From contig JAKMXF010000305.1 of assembly GCA_024704765.1 (NCBI GenBank), positions 286,682-350,681 of the forward strand: a DNA stretch of 64,000 nucleotides, written 5' to 3'. The DNA comes from Oopsacas minuta. Taxonomy: Eukaryota; Porifera; Hexactinellida; Lyssacinosida; Leucopsacidae. This document shows, piece by piece, positions 11,209-22,693 of this stretch. Position 1 is the first letter of the stretch. Each line of letters begins with the position of its first letter. The notes under the pieces are model-generated. The model was given only the letters and a program-made list of their open reading frames with translations, was not told the DNA's origin and ran no database searches. Position numbers and translations under genes: made by a program.

Positions 11209-13761
11209 TATATATATATACTCTATCGAAATACTACTGTGGCTGAACTATTTGCTTGGAAATAGTATACACCAAGTATTAATTCTCCGTATTCTTTGAG
11301 GTACAACTGAATCCATAGGTCATCCAAGGCAAAGTATCTTCGTCATGACAGCCCAGAGATCCTAAAATGGATTGAGAACTATTGGACGGCCAATCAATTT
11401 GTGATGGGAGAAATTGACATTTCCAGGCCGTTGCAGCCATTCATTTATGGATATAACTATTGTCTTCTTGTAACACCTATATTTCCGTACATACCACTAA
11501 CTTCTTGTATAAGTCACTAATATATGAAAATTGTACTTATTTGTTGAAGTTCCGCAAAATGGCAAGAATACATTCGACTTATTCCGAAATTCAACCCAAA
11601 ATATGGTAGTTCGCCGGGTTGCTTGACTATTGGCAAGTTAATATAGTGTCCTTTCTTGGACTATACAGATATCCTGCCAGAATTCTAGATCGAGCTTTAA
11701 TCTGTAATAACCACTTTAGTCCAATCCGATCCAAAGTTTTCTTGCATCACTCAATCCTCTTAGCAATATGGAGTTGTTACAAGGCAGGCACCTCAAACAT
11801 CAGACGATATAATAGTAATCTCCTCTATATTTCCACGTAGAGTGCTCTGCACGACTTGAGTACTCAGGTTAGAGCTACATTGATTCAGGGTAATCATAGG
11901 ATTATCCTGAACATGAGCAAATATCCTAATTCTATCCCAGTTTATGAGTTCTATATGCATCTTTATACCTTTTATATGTCCCAACCTATTTCGTTAGAAA
12001 GTGTCTTTAAACTCCTAGACAATCGCTCGGAAAAAGTAAGACGTGGCTATGCCAGCATCAGGAATTGCCTGATCTTGTACAAAGTAGCTTCTTAAACTTT
12101 TATAGTTAGTCTGTCTCATGATAAAGAAGTTCAAGCTAAAATTGGTGGGCCAGTTCAGTGCAAAAAATATGTCTGTAGAAATGTGGTAAAATATGAAGAA
12201 TAAAGTAAAATGATCTAAAGAGTATCTATAGCCAATTGAGCGAATTTGAAAGATTATGTTATTTTTATGTTCAATACGATACTGATCGGCCAAGATAAAT
12301 TTGAAAGGAATACAAAAAGAATTTAGTAATAGAATTTGATATTGTGATCGATTTTAGAGCTTTTTGTCTGATTTTCGACCCAAGTTAATGAAAATGAGGT
12401 TTCATCATGAATACCGTATAAATGTTTAAGCACAAGATTTTTAATTTAGTGGTGGTTCTATGTCGGTAAATATTGTATTTCGATGACAAATCTTGTACAG
12501 TTTAGAGGATATAAAATGGCTTACCTATCAAAGCGGACCACAATAGCAAACCCTAAATATATTCACAAATCTTCTATAATGAAAAAATGAGGTATAAAAT
12601 AGTATTTTTGACCAACATCAATCAACGACAAACTATTAAGGTCAGAGTTTTCTGATCTTTTCTCATAATCAAACTACATTTTTCTCCGAAATTTCACGAA
12701 AACCCTACCAAAAGCACAAAAAATATGCACAATTCCAAAAATTATCGCCATACCACTAAATCTTCATGGATTTGATTAAAATTGACCATGATGAATCAAT
12801 ACGATAGAGAGAACACAATAAAGTAGTAATTCACGCGTGTCTTTAGAGATAAGGGGCACCTGATGCACCCTAATATACATAGATACAGGTCAGATATAAT
12901 CCCTGCCGCACAGTAATTTTGAAGGTTCCAAGTTAATGCACGTTGAGTATATTAGAAAATATTGAGTTAACTTTTAAGTATTTCAAAGATCTAGAAGATA
13001 TTTTTATCCGTGTGAATACCTCACGTATAACCATGCAATTAGCAAAGTGAATATGGGTCCAGAAACCTAAATGTGGGGTTGCTATTAAGCATAATTGTAA
13101 ATATTGTAAAAACTTTTTGGACAAATTATTGACATGGAATACTTGACCCATAGCCAAGTGGTGAATCCTATTTCAAAATTATATCCACGAAGTACCCGGT
13201 ACTTGGGTCCTTTAACAGTATCTGATACTTCATGATGACTACATTTGCTAAGTTTGCTTAGAAATAAGTTATCACGCGTTGAATTTCTTTATAAAACGTT
13301 AGGGAAGTAGTAACTAATGGTATCAGCCTATAGCTTTAATAATTAACCTAATTATTAGTTCGTAATATCTGCATTACATCCAGCTAACATCATATACTTG
13401 CACCTAACGGATATTGACAGTTTACTTAGCATATTTGTACTATAACACTGTAAATAAATTGAGTTATACCTGGTGATAACGAGTATAATTAACTCACTAC
13501 AATCTTAAATACTCTGGCATAGAGGTACCCATTCTGATAGAAAAGAAAGAAGTAGAAAATGTTATAATAATATAGAACAACTGGAAGAATTAGCAGCTAA
13601 TAGTATTTACAAATCACTTTGATTATATTACAATTGAAAATAGATTCTAAGATTAACTTAGAATGGGACAAAAATCCATACTGAACCTGACTGAACAACT
13701 AAACATTACTAAGTTGTCGCGAATGACACATTTGGGGTCCAAAGAGCGCGTATTATAAGGG

Positions 13762-13834
13762 TAGTGGTGAGTAGGTCCAAAAATGATCTTTTATAATGAA
13801 GTACCCTGTAGGTTAGTACTTTCACCTAGCGATC
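13762..13834. repeat. Dispersed repeat, partner of 5935-6004
   Basis: Shared words in order are GTGAGT..GTCCAAAA, GAT.TTTT.AATGAAGT, CCTGT(A)GGTTAGTAC and CACCTAG. Both copies are in the same orientation and diverged. Family unknown. Confidence 0.5.
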
Positions 13835-14897
13835 CCACGGACATGGTGGGCCAGGGCTAGGTTGGTTGACCAAATTAAGGGCGCGGCTAAACCTTTCGAT
13901 ATCAGCGATTAAGCGGTTGACCCCTGCAAGTATTCTTTAATCCTATCAATGAAGTTTTTCAATAAAACTGATAATATCAATATTTAGCTATTACATACTA
14001 ACGTGATGCGATTGTATCCAAAACTATTGGAATTTGGTAATATAGACCCAAAATGTAACATCACCATATACTTAACTTGCATAATTCGTGTATTAAATTT
14101 TTCTGATCTTTTAAATCTTAAGAATTATGATTATATTGTTGGAAGTGATGCTGTACAGTTAAATTAATATGGTTTCCTAGCAATTAAATGGACATAGCAG
14201 CGGTTAACAGGTTAACTGGCTAACCGAATCCAGCACTAGGTGGGGTTATTCGGTGCAAGAAATATTTGTTTACAAACGTTAGCAACGAAGTTATGTTCAC
14301 AACCTCAAATCGAAGTGGTGCAGAACGAGGAGACAAAATATATGGAGATATTTGAAAAATAACGTAATAAACTAAGTTGTGTTACAGAGTTGAGAAATTA
14401 ACGTGGGTCAGAATGAATCTGAATTAGTAAGTGAGTTACATACAAGTTGCTTAATGCAAATGAATTGCATCATGAACCAAATTTCAGCTCACAGATAGGA
14501 TCATGAAGATAGTAAAAGTTTAGATAGCTGCTGAGATAACACAAGAATACGACTAAAGTTGAATAAAAATTTTCACTTGCAGGAACAATATAGATTAGGT
14601 ATATCAAAAAACATGTTATGCTAGACTCAGATAAGATAACTACACTCCAATACCAAAAGTAAGCGTACACTCAAAAATCCAATTGGAAAAAGCATTACAT
14701 TACTAGATCCAATTATCTCACGTAATGTATTCACATCATATGAGATATTGCAATTTTGAATTGAGGATCGTATTCTACGCATCAGAATAAACTACGTGTA
14801 TGTTAATGAACCTTTCAATTTAATCAGATATCAAATTGTTGGAAAACTAACATCGAGTGTCAAATTGTACCGCTTTTGAATTGCCACCATTTGAGAT

Positions 14898-14940
14898 CGG
14901 CCGGGGGCAACTTTCGGCCGGGGCCCCTGTCGATCCCTAG
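14898..14940. repeat. GC-rich repeat, copy 1
   Basis: GGCCGGGGGCAAC, TTTCGGCCGGGGCCCCTG and CGATCCCTAG form a GC-rich pocket in AT-rich surroundings. It is directly repeated at 15238-15282. Confidence 0.6.
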
Positions 14941-15097
14941 TTCTTCAAGTACAACTCAAGAGCTGTTGTATTTGGCTCATTAAAGTTACTTCAACCACCT
15001 CCTGACGCAGTTCTTCCAAATCAACACGTTGAGGAAAATGATGATGATGATAGTGAAGATTTGATATAAGCAAGATTCAGATAGATTATAGAGAAAC

Positions 15098-15098
<1 letters not shown>

Positions 15099-15137
<39 letters not shown>
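15099..15137. repeat. TA dinucleotide microsatellite
   Basis: About 19 uninterrupted TA units. Confidence 0.95.
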
Positions 15138-15142
<5 letters not shown>

Positions 15143-15237
15143 ATCTCGAATTTAAATTCCTTCGTTCCAATACTATGATGTTTTGCTTTTGAAATACCTC
15201 TAAGCATAAATTTCATTAAACAACCCGGCTGTCCAAG

Positions 15238-15282
15238 GGCCGGGTTCTCAACATTTTGGCCGGGGCCCCGGTTGACCCCTAG
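15238..15282. repeat. GC-rich repeat, copy 2
   Basis: GGGCCGGGTTCTCAAC, TTTTGGCCGGGGCCCCG and GTTGACCCCTAG match copy 1 in the same orientation, about 340 bp away. The pair brackets the TA microsatellite. Confidence 0.6.
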
Positions 15283-16022
15283 CCACCATGGTTTAAGATG
15301 GGAACAAGTGGCACAATGTGGTAGTGATTGATGATTATCAACAAAAGAAGTAGCAATTAGACGTTGAGTGTTTTCCAATGGACATTTGTATAATAGGATC
15401 CTGAAAAAAATGCTATAAATGTGCAATACAAATTAAATTATAGGAAGCAGAATAAATGAATTTATTTAGTAAAATTTTCAAAGGATTTCGTATAATTTTC
15501 GAACCAATTGGTAACATGATTTTACTTATTAACTAAAGTCAAAATCGTTTCTTTACAGCCAAAATGCAAAGAAATACCCATTATGTAAAATAACAATTTG
15601 CGAAAAATACGTCACAAGGACGCATGCAGCATGTACTTACATTATAGATGAACAATAATGCAGTATAAATGTGGTAAACAACTGTTTTAACATAAGGAAT
15701 CTAAGACCATTTGAAACTATTTTATGCATGTAGAAGAACAAATTATCAATCAGTGTATGGAGAAATATTTCAGGAATGTGTCACACTATTTGTTTAGTAA
15801 GCATTTATCAAGAAAATGTGTCATTTTGTATTGCGTTGTAGACTCAAATATTGTATACCATTATATAAAATGTTTACAAATTGTCATAATAAATTTTTCT
15901 GATTATGAGTTACAGGAAGTCCATGGATGGCAATATTTTAAGGATATTCAATTATAGCTAGAAAATACTATTAATTGAATAAGGAAGGGAATGTGATTCA
16001 TTTTATGACATCATAATGGTGC

Positions 16023-16100
16023 GGAATTCTCGATTTTGGTGCGATAATAGGTTAAAAGAAAGTGGTATTATTATGCTGTTCATTTTCGTTAAGTTACCAT
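16023..16100. repeat. Imperfect direct repeat, copy 1
   Basis: It shares GAAATCTC..TTTTGG(G)TG and GGTTAAAAGAAAGTGGTA with 16718-16796, in the same orientation, 695 bp away. It could be two copies of one short element or the ends of one larger element. Confidence 0.5.
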
Positions 16101-16107
16101 AGTAAAG

Positions 16108-16150
16108 TACTTTGAAATTAGTACGGCCAAGCCGTGCTTATTTCAAAGTA
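16108..16150. other. Hairpin, 20-bp arms with 3-base loop
   Basis: Left arm TACTTTGAAATTAGTACGGC, loop CAA, right arm GCCGTGCTTATTTCAAAGTA. The arms pair at 18 of 20 positions. No coding context. It may be a fold-back element end or a structured transcript. Confidence 0.75.
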
Positions 16151-16717
16151 AGAGAACTTGGACCACTCAGTTAGATGGTAATTGCCCACACAAAAAAGCT
16201 TGAAAGTAACTTCTACTTATAAATAATGTATTAGAAAAATTACAGATTAAATAAAAAATCGAAAAACAATACATTAAAATTCAACAAATTTGCAATTTAA
16301 AATAAAATGCATAGCAATAATTTGATCTTTGAGATCAATTCCCGTTCACATGCTAAAACTGATTTAAATTCAAATTAAATATAGAGAGTATCAGAATGTG
16401 AAAAATGAGAAAAATACAGGAGGAACGCCGTATTGTTCGCAGTTTTTGAAAATTAACTCGAATTAGCCCAGTTTCAGTTACAAGCATCGACAAGAAGTTT
16501 CTAACATAATTCTAAAACAGTGAAAATACTATTTTGGCAATTTTCAGCCAAATTCAACAAAAGAATGTCCAAATTAGCCACATGATAAGGAAAATCAGTT
16601 TTTGGCCTATTTTATTTTATATCTTTATGGGTAACAATAGCAGAGACTTCGCCCCCGCTTTCTCTATCACCCAAATACGACCGAGAGAATCTATGATTTT
16701 ACGACGTCAAATGGGTG

Positions 16718-16796
16718 TAGAAATCTCAATTTGGGTGTGGGAATTGGTTAAAAGAAAGTGGTAAAATTATAGTGTTGCTTATTTATACTAACGTAA
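16718..16796. repeat. Imperfect direct repeat, copy 2
   Basis: Partner of 16023-16100. The longest shared exact word is GGTTAAAAGAAAGTGGTA. Confidence 0.5.
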
Positions 16797-17986
16797 CACT
16801 TCGGCAGTAATCGGTTAAGTTAGGATCCAATTTGTAGTAAATATCAGAACTTTCCATACGCTTGTAATACATATTGATTTATTAACCCTGAAGATTATCG
16901 AAAAATGTCAGAAATGACCATATTTAGGGATCATATTGGTACGAGTTACGATATCAAAATGTATTGCAAGTTAATGAGAAGTCGGCTAATTACTACAAAT
17001 TTGCCAACGTGATTTCACAATAATCTTAATGATAATTGAATATTCATAAACATTTGTAATACTTGGTCGCTCCTTGAGTTAAGAACGAGAAAACCTCAAC
17101 ATGACAAAATTTTGATATTTTGTACAATAGTATCGAAGGCTATTTCATATATTAACATTGAAATGAAAGATGTAAAATTAAGGCTCTACAAGGCATCACC
17201 AAAAAATGACATGTTTTGTAGATATATGCTCACTCGAATATTTTGACACATTCGTCAAATATTTTTACATATAATGGTTGATAATTTGCCATTCTACAAA
17301 GAGAAATACATATACTCAGGCTCACATCACAAGTCCAAATCTTGAAGGATTTGTGAGGTATTATATATAGAAGGCAAATAAAATGCGAAAATCGGATTCA
17401 GAGCACTTGACAAACCCTATATGTCTGTTGAGAGCAAATCTCTACGATTACTTCAAGATGCATGTTATTTATTTACTTTATACTCAAAACGACTATAAAT
17501 TTACATAGGAGAGAAATATTAACACGAAAATCGTATTCAGGGAGGATATGGAAATAAATATGTATTTTTCATGTATTTTTTGGATAAAATTATAAATAAA
17601 GAAATAAAGTCCTTATAAATGTCTGAACCCATGTGAAGCAAAATCAGAAAATACTGAGATGGGAAAAATCAACAAATTTTACATTATTTCAAATGCATCG
17701 TAACTATACAACTATTCAAAGAAAATGTGTTAAATCATAACCTACTATAGTACATAACAATACAACTAAACAAATATATAGCCAGAATAGCAAAAAGTTT
17801 CTTTGTGCTCATTTGCATAACCCCAAATCTTGAAAATTATGAATTGTGGAGCATATCTTAGCAACATAAAGAATTATGATATCGAGGTGCTGCAGGAAAC
17901 GAGGTTCAGACAAGAAAGGTTCGGGAAATAGAGAATGCAAGGTATGTATAAGTGGATCACATACAAGTACACTAATTGTAGTTTAC

Positions 17987-18214
17987 CTGAACATGAAGCA
18001 GTCTAGACTTTATCACAAACTTTAGAAAATATGTAATAGCTTTGAAAAACTTTCTAACCATTGTCTGTTCGTATTCTTCTAAGTGTGAATCACTAATCAC
18101 TTTCTGCAACAGGGTTTTTGACTGAAACAACATGGCCCTATACGCCATCGTGCTATAGAACTGTTTCTCACAGTACTGATCCAAATACTTCTTGAAGTGG
18201 AAATACTTTTTCTC
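17987..18214 (-). CDS. DOCK exon: helical repeat region
   Basis: The exon begins after CTTCCTTATAG with EKKYFHFKKYLDQYCEKQFY, and DOCK1 has RKFQHFNPVLETYIKKHFSA. It goes on to STMAYRAM, then FFKAITYFLKFVIKSRLLHV and Q, and stops at CAG|gtaaac. The DOCK1 counterpart ends FKFIVRSRILFNQ. Length is 228 bases, 76 codons, phase 0 to 0. The reading frame is clean and the splice sites are canonical. It joins the preceding exon (ending SLLSM) and the following exon (beginning AVGLSATDQFES) without gain or loss of residues relative to DOCK1. Confidence 0.92.
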
Positions 18215-18744
18215 CTATAAGGAAGAAGGATAAACTAGTTGGATGAAAATAAGGAATTTGAAACTAGTTGTGTAGGAAATAAAGTTGCGATTATCAGAAA
18301 AATAATTAGTAGCATGAACAGATAGTAATTCATGAAGAGTATATTAAGAATGAGAATTTCATACAAATACAAATTATATTTGTAAGAACTCAAAAATATA
18401 TATTATACAGTATTCTTCTACAACGCCTATATTTCATTGGGTCATTCCCTCTAGTAAATTTCAAACACTTTTTACTTTTCAAATTTGTCACAAATACAAA
18501 TTTTTAGAAAATCCATCTATTTTTCATTGGTTTGAGACAGAGTCTCGCACCATAATAAACCTCTAATGTCAATGGATTACAGCACTCAAGTGAGTTGAGG
18601 TATGAGAAAACAAGCTGAATATAGTGAATAAATGAAATTCCCAGTATTTATTGATAGACTATTTACCAATATAAATTACATACCTAGTTCTAAAAGTTGA
18701 TCGTGAAGGCCAAACAATAGGCAATCAATAAAAGCGAAATATTA

Positions 18745-19170
18745 TACAGTGGGAGCCGATTAATCGGGATATCCGTTTAAATGGGACAATGTTTTGGGAA
18801 TAGACTTTCTGCAAACAAATATCGTCAGATAATTGGAACATCAAATCGGTTATTCGGGATTTCTTATCCGATTAACCGAATATGAAAATTATATTCACTT
18901 AATTGGGATTTATATCCCAAAACGATTCGTATATTTATCTAGAATCATTGCTAAATGGATTGTTATTAAAATGGGAAATAGAATATTATCTACAACCATA
19001 ACAATACAACAACGATTCTATTAACATTTACAAAACTAAGGTTATTTACTTATATATTTCTGGTTATAAGAACATGCAAATGAGTTTTGAATACTTAAAT
19101 ATATCATAATCGGTTAATTGGGACAAAACATTGACTCCAGAGGTGTCCAGGTAAAGCTGCTTCCACTGTA
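18745..19170. mobile_element. Tigger-like MITE (426 bp)
   Basis: TA followed by CAGTGGGAGC at the left and, inverted, TACAGTGGAAGC at the right. Subterminal inverted sequence also corresponds: AAATGGGACAATGTTTTGGG at the left and GGGACAAAACATT at the right. Non-coding, with related words (CGGTTAATTGGGA, CGATTAATCGGGA) inside. The class is inferred from the TA...CAGT ends. Confidence 0.65.
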
Positions 19171-19384
19171 TCACAATAATTCAAAAATATACAATTCAAT
19201 TAAGTATAAGAAATGCTAAATTATCATATACATGTAAACTCATTAGGTCCGGCTCTTTCAATGTCATATATTGGGAGGCCAGCACCCAATGCTTTACATT
19301 GCGGAGTCCATGGCCCCCCCAGGCCCCCAATAATCCTAGATCAATGAATGGAGATGTTTCAGTTCCCGGAGATTTATACCAATT

Positions 19385-19433
19385 AAGCGGATTTCCGGAT
19401 TATAGGTGTCTCAAATAAAAGGAATTGACTGTA
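19385..19433. repeat. Tigger-like element, right end only
   Basis: TTCCGGATTATAGGTGTCTC, AAATAAAAGGAATTGACTG and TA reads, inverted, as TACAGTCAATTCC, the usual TA-CAGT start of pogo/Tigger-type ends. No left partner found. Confidence 0.45.
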
Positions 19434-19897
19434 ATCTCCGCTCCCCAACGGTACGCCACAGAAATAGTTTGACTGGGCTTGAAGGAAATATACATTTCCA
19501 GGGATGCCATGCGGTATATCGTATGATCCGAGAAACCTTAAGGATTACAGGTACCAACGACAAAATTGTGGTATATAGGTGTTTAAATGTTGGCATACCT
19601 GGATGACATTCAAATAATTCAGGATGCAGCATACTCCTAGTGTACCTGTAGATACTACGATCTAACTCCCCGAAAGTTTTTAGGATTAGCGGAATTTTGT
19701 CCCCTATCAACCCAGAACATATCTCAGTTAGCTATAACCAAGGGCCCTTGTGCCTAATGAGCCTAACGCTAGAGAGGCGTATCGGAGTGGAGTAGCTAGC
19801 ATCCGTATATTAAAGAGGAATTCATGGGTGTGATGAAATCGACAAGTCCATTTATCGCTCCATCAAATCTAAGAAAAGATTATATCTGTTTAAGGTC

Positions 19898-19929
19898 GAG
19901 GTAATATGGGCGAAGCCCCATGTTACCTC
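19898..19929. other. Hairpin, 13-bp arms
   Basis: Left arm GAGGTAATATGGG, loop CGAAGC, right arm CCCATGTTACCTC. Twelve of 13 positions pair. It lies in a short non-coding GC-richer stretch before a hAT-like end. Confidence 0.65.
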
Positions 19930-19994
19930 CTTCCAGTACCGGATACCAATGTCGTCGGATCAAGATTCGCCACCAGCGAGTCAGATGCTAGTGC

Positions 19995-20060
19995 CAGGGC
20001 CGGTCCTTGCGGTGGTTTGAAAATTTTCCGGCCTAGCAACTAAGAAACTGTGCCGCCGTC
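19995..20060. repeat. hAT-like terminal sequence
   Basis: CAGGGCCGGTCCTTGCGGTG resembles the CAGGGCCGGTCC ends of animal hAT elements, followed by a related GTGCCGCC word. The matching opposite end was not found. Confidence 0.4.
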
Positions 20061-20279
20061 CACGCAATTTGGGTAATCAAAAAGTAAAATCTCCCCAAAT
20101 CCAAAGATTATGCAGCCCTAGTTCGCATGTGGAAAGGATTATCCCTGGCTAAAGCTAATAATCCAACGGGAGGCCTTGAATTTAATCAATTGAAGCAAAG
20201 TTGAATCATGGTACTCTTACTGAGCTTCAGACTCCAGGAGTCAATTGCACTAATACTAACTAACTCAGAATTCACAACA

Positions 20280-22060
20280 CCAACACTAAACATACTTGCT
20301 AAAACAACTATGGCCCTTATGACACTTTGTGTTACAACTCTTGTTGGCTTTTTTGCAGGGACATCTTCGAGTTTTGCAGTGCTTCCACCTGCAAGCGGAG
20401 AAACTAGAGATGCCGAGAGAAGCACTCTGCATCGCTTCTGTCTGTGTAATCATTACAGGAGGAATGGAATCCAATGGCAGAAGTTTAGTTGGCCATACTT
20501 CAATCTGGTTACGAGTGTAATTAACTCACAGTATTCCTTTATCTGTGCCTATTGAATAAGAAGTCCCATCTCTACTCGCAATACACCCCAAGATGTTGCG
20601 AGGGGCCAATGAGTGAACTTTATCAGGCTGAGAGATTGGAATGATTACGGGAATCTCCCACTTCAGCAAGATTGAACATTTTCGATGCAGTAATAAGAAT
20701 CTTATCTTGTTGTTTCTGCAGAAAACGCTTGATCCCAAACCTCATCTTGTTAAACGCATCTCTCCTGGATGAAAGGTTACACGAGGGACACACTACACTG
20801 CTTCCTAGGCCTTCTTCTCCCTCAGACCGCCCTCATATAATGTGGATGAAGCCCAAACAGTGTGGACATGAATGCGAACCAGAAGTTTCTCTTCCACAAG
20901 CAACAGAATCTCGAGTTGATATCAAACTGCTATAACTTGGTTCAGGTGGAGTGAATTGAGAACCTGCAGTCCCTTAGTCGTAATTGGATGGAAGTATATT
21001 ATCTGAAATCTGGTTTTCGAAGGAAAGGGATTTATAGAGGTGGCGGAGAAGTAATATTTGAAATGAAGGATCCAAATTATCGCAAACAATTGTTCCAAAC
21101 GATAGAGCTATCAGGATTTGATTTTCATATTCGTCTGGTTGGGTGGGAAATTTTGAAAGAGGAGGAGATGGAATAGCTGAATATGATTCCTATTGGGGCC
21201 TTCTTCTTGTAGACAGCTTCATAAGGAGTCCTCGGGATGGCAGTGTGATAGCTTGCGTTGTGGTTCCACTGCACCCATCTTAGGTACTTCACCCAGCAAT
21301 GATCATAGTTGTTATAATTCATCATTCCGAAAAACCGTCTTTGATGTCGCGGTTAACTCGTTCCACAGCACGTTGAGACTCTGGGTGCCTAGACTTTCCT
21401 TGGACAATGTTTACTGTTGGCCATTTCGTTGCTAGGGTATTGAAGAGGAGATCATTAGAGAATTCCCTACCATTGTCTGAGTGGAGGATGTGTGGTGGTC
21501 CAGAGTCACAGAAAATATCAAGCAACTTCTCACAACCTTTTTAGCTGACTTATGTTTGAGCAGAACCTGGTTGATCTTCTTGGCAAATGATCCAAATAGA
21601 CCCAGAGATATTAGTAGGGCGTAATCCCATTGTGGACAAGTTAACCGCGAGATTTTAATCATTCTTATCGATCAAGTCCATCTGAGCCCTGCAAAGAAAA
21701 TATGTGGATGTAATGGGTTCCACAACCACACTTTTGAGGGACTTTGCTTTCTTTAGATGGCATACTTGACAAGTTTAACAAAATGGCCGCATATTTTCTC
21801 TGTCACACCGTAATATTTCGGTGCAGCCTGCTTAAAGAGTTGGGTTCTACCACTATGGTTACTTTCAAGCCTATGAAGTGAGTCCAATGTATCGTACAGC
21901 TCTTCTATCGACAATACTCTTTTTGATATCCCATCTGACTTGCCCTTCAGATACAGGATACTAGTTCCTTGATAGGACACTAGCTCAAAACGGTCCTGGA
22001 CCAATCGCCATCTGGAAAGTTCATTCTTCGAAAACTGATAGTGTGGTAATTTGGAGCAAA
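20280..22060 (-). pseudogene. Ginger/KRBA2-like integrase relic
   Basis: Read right to left, the fragments follow the order of KRAB-A-domain-2-like integrases. First is the zinc-binding H2C2-like entry (ELYDTLDSLHRLESNHSGRT, with YYGVTEKICGHFVKLVKYA; about 21760-21920). The integrase core follows: RGQVDLIDKND (about 21655), then HSDNGREFSNDLL, GKSRHPESQRAVERVNRDIK (21330-21480), with the DNGREF Asp and the later Glu kept. Then come WVKYLRWVQWNHNASYH and TPYEAVYKKKAPIG (21170-21300). At the end is a cysteine cluster, CKTRRCPCKKANKSCNTKCH (about 20310-20375). Several stops and frameshifts kill it. No LTRs, gag or RT are visible, so a Ginger-type DNA transposon is favoured over a retrovirus-like element. 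Confidence 0.75.
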
Positions 22061-22693
22061 GTGAATCTATTAGTTATATCAGCTCTCGTATAGATCGAAC
22101 TTGAAGGCTCAATTGATATAGTTAAGAGGACTTGTTAAATTCACTCCTGGACATGCTACATTTTACAGTCACCCAAATTGTTTATTTCAGGTTTAATTTC
22201 AAATATGATATTGCAAATCAGCGCCATAATCAATCAGTCATACTTCTTCAGGGGACGATAGCAGGATAGAAAACTTTGAATTCTAATCACTATTCAGCAG
22301 TTATGTTATCACCATACAAATTTTGTTAAAGATGCAAGCATATCAATTATCAAAAATTCTCGAATTATTACTTAATTAATGCATAACCTACTACACATAA
22401 GGCCTATTCACTCCAATTAACCAGGAACAATTGGGAGTCGATTATATTATTCACCCATAACAGAATTTTACAATATTCTATGCTTTTAGAAACAAGTTTC
22501 CAGTATGAATAATTTATTGTTATTATAATATTTTACTACTGCGTCTAAAACGCTTACCTTCCATCTTTGATTGTTTCAATTGCTTAGTTAGATACAGTAT
22601 ATTTTCTGAGTATGCCCAAATCTCGTTCCGCACCCAGATGTCAAATGGGTTAATACAATGATCACCGTGGTATACCAGTCTTCCAGATGCATC
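22061..22693. other. No gene seen
   Basis: AT-rich sequence between the integrase relic and the next Tc1/mariner element. No recognisable coding segment. Confidence 0.4.

Larger units (their letters stand above)
11209..17986. other. Long intron stretch without recognisable genes
   Basis: No ORF here has a domain I recognise. Contents that can be named are a dispersed repeat (13762-13834), two GC-rich repeat copies (14898-14940 and 15238-15282), a TA microsatellite (15099-15137), an imperfect direct repeat pair (16023-16100 and 16718-16796) and a hairpin (16108-16150). Confidence 0.5.

Noticed and set aside
18530-18600. Words resembling a primate Alu (GAGACAGAGTCTCGC).
   Set aside because: Only one 15-base word fits, with no SINE body, poly-A or polymerase III boxes.
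20208-20555. 115-codon plus-strand ORF with hydrophobic stretches.
   Set aside because: Antisense shadow of the integrase relic, whose cysteine cluster is on the minus strand.
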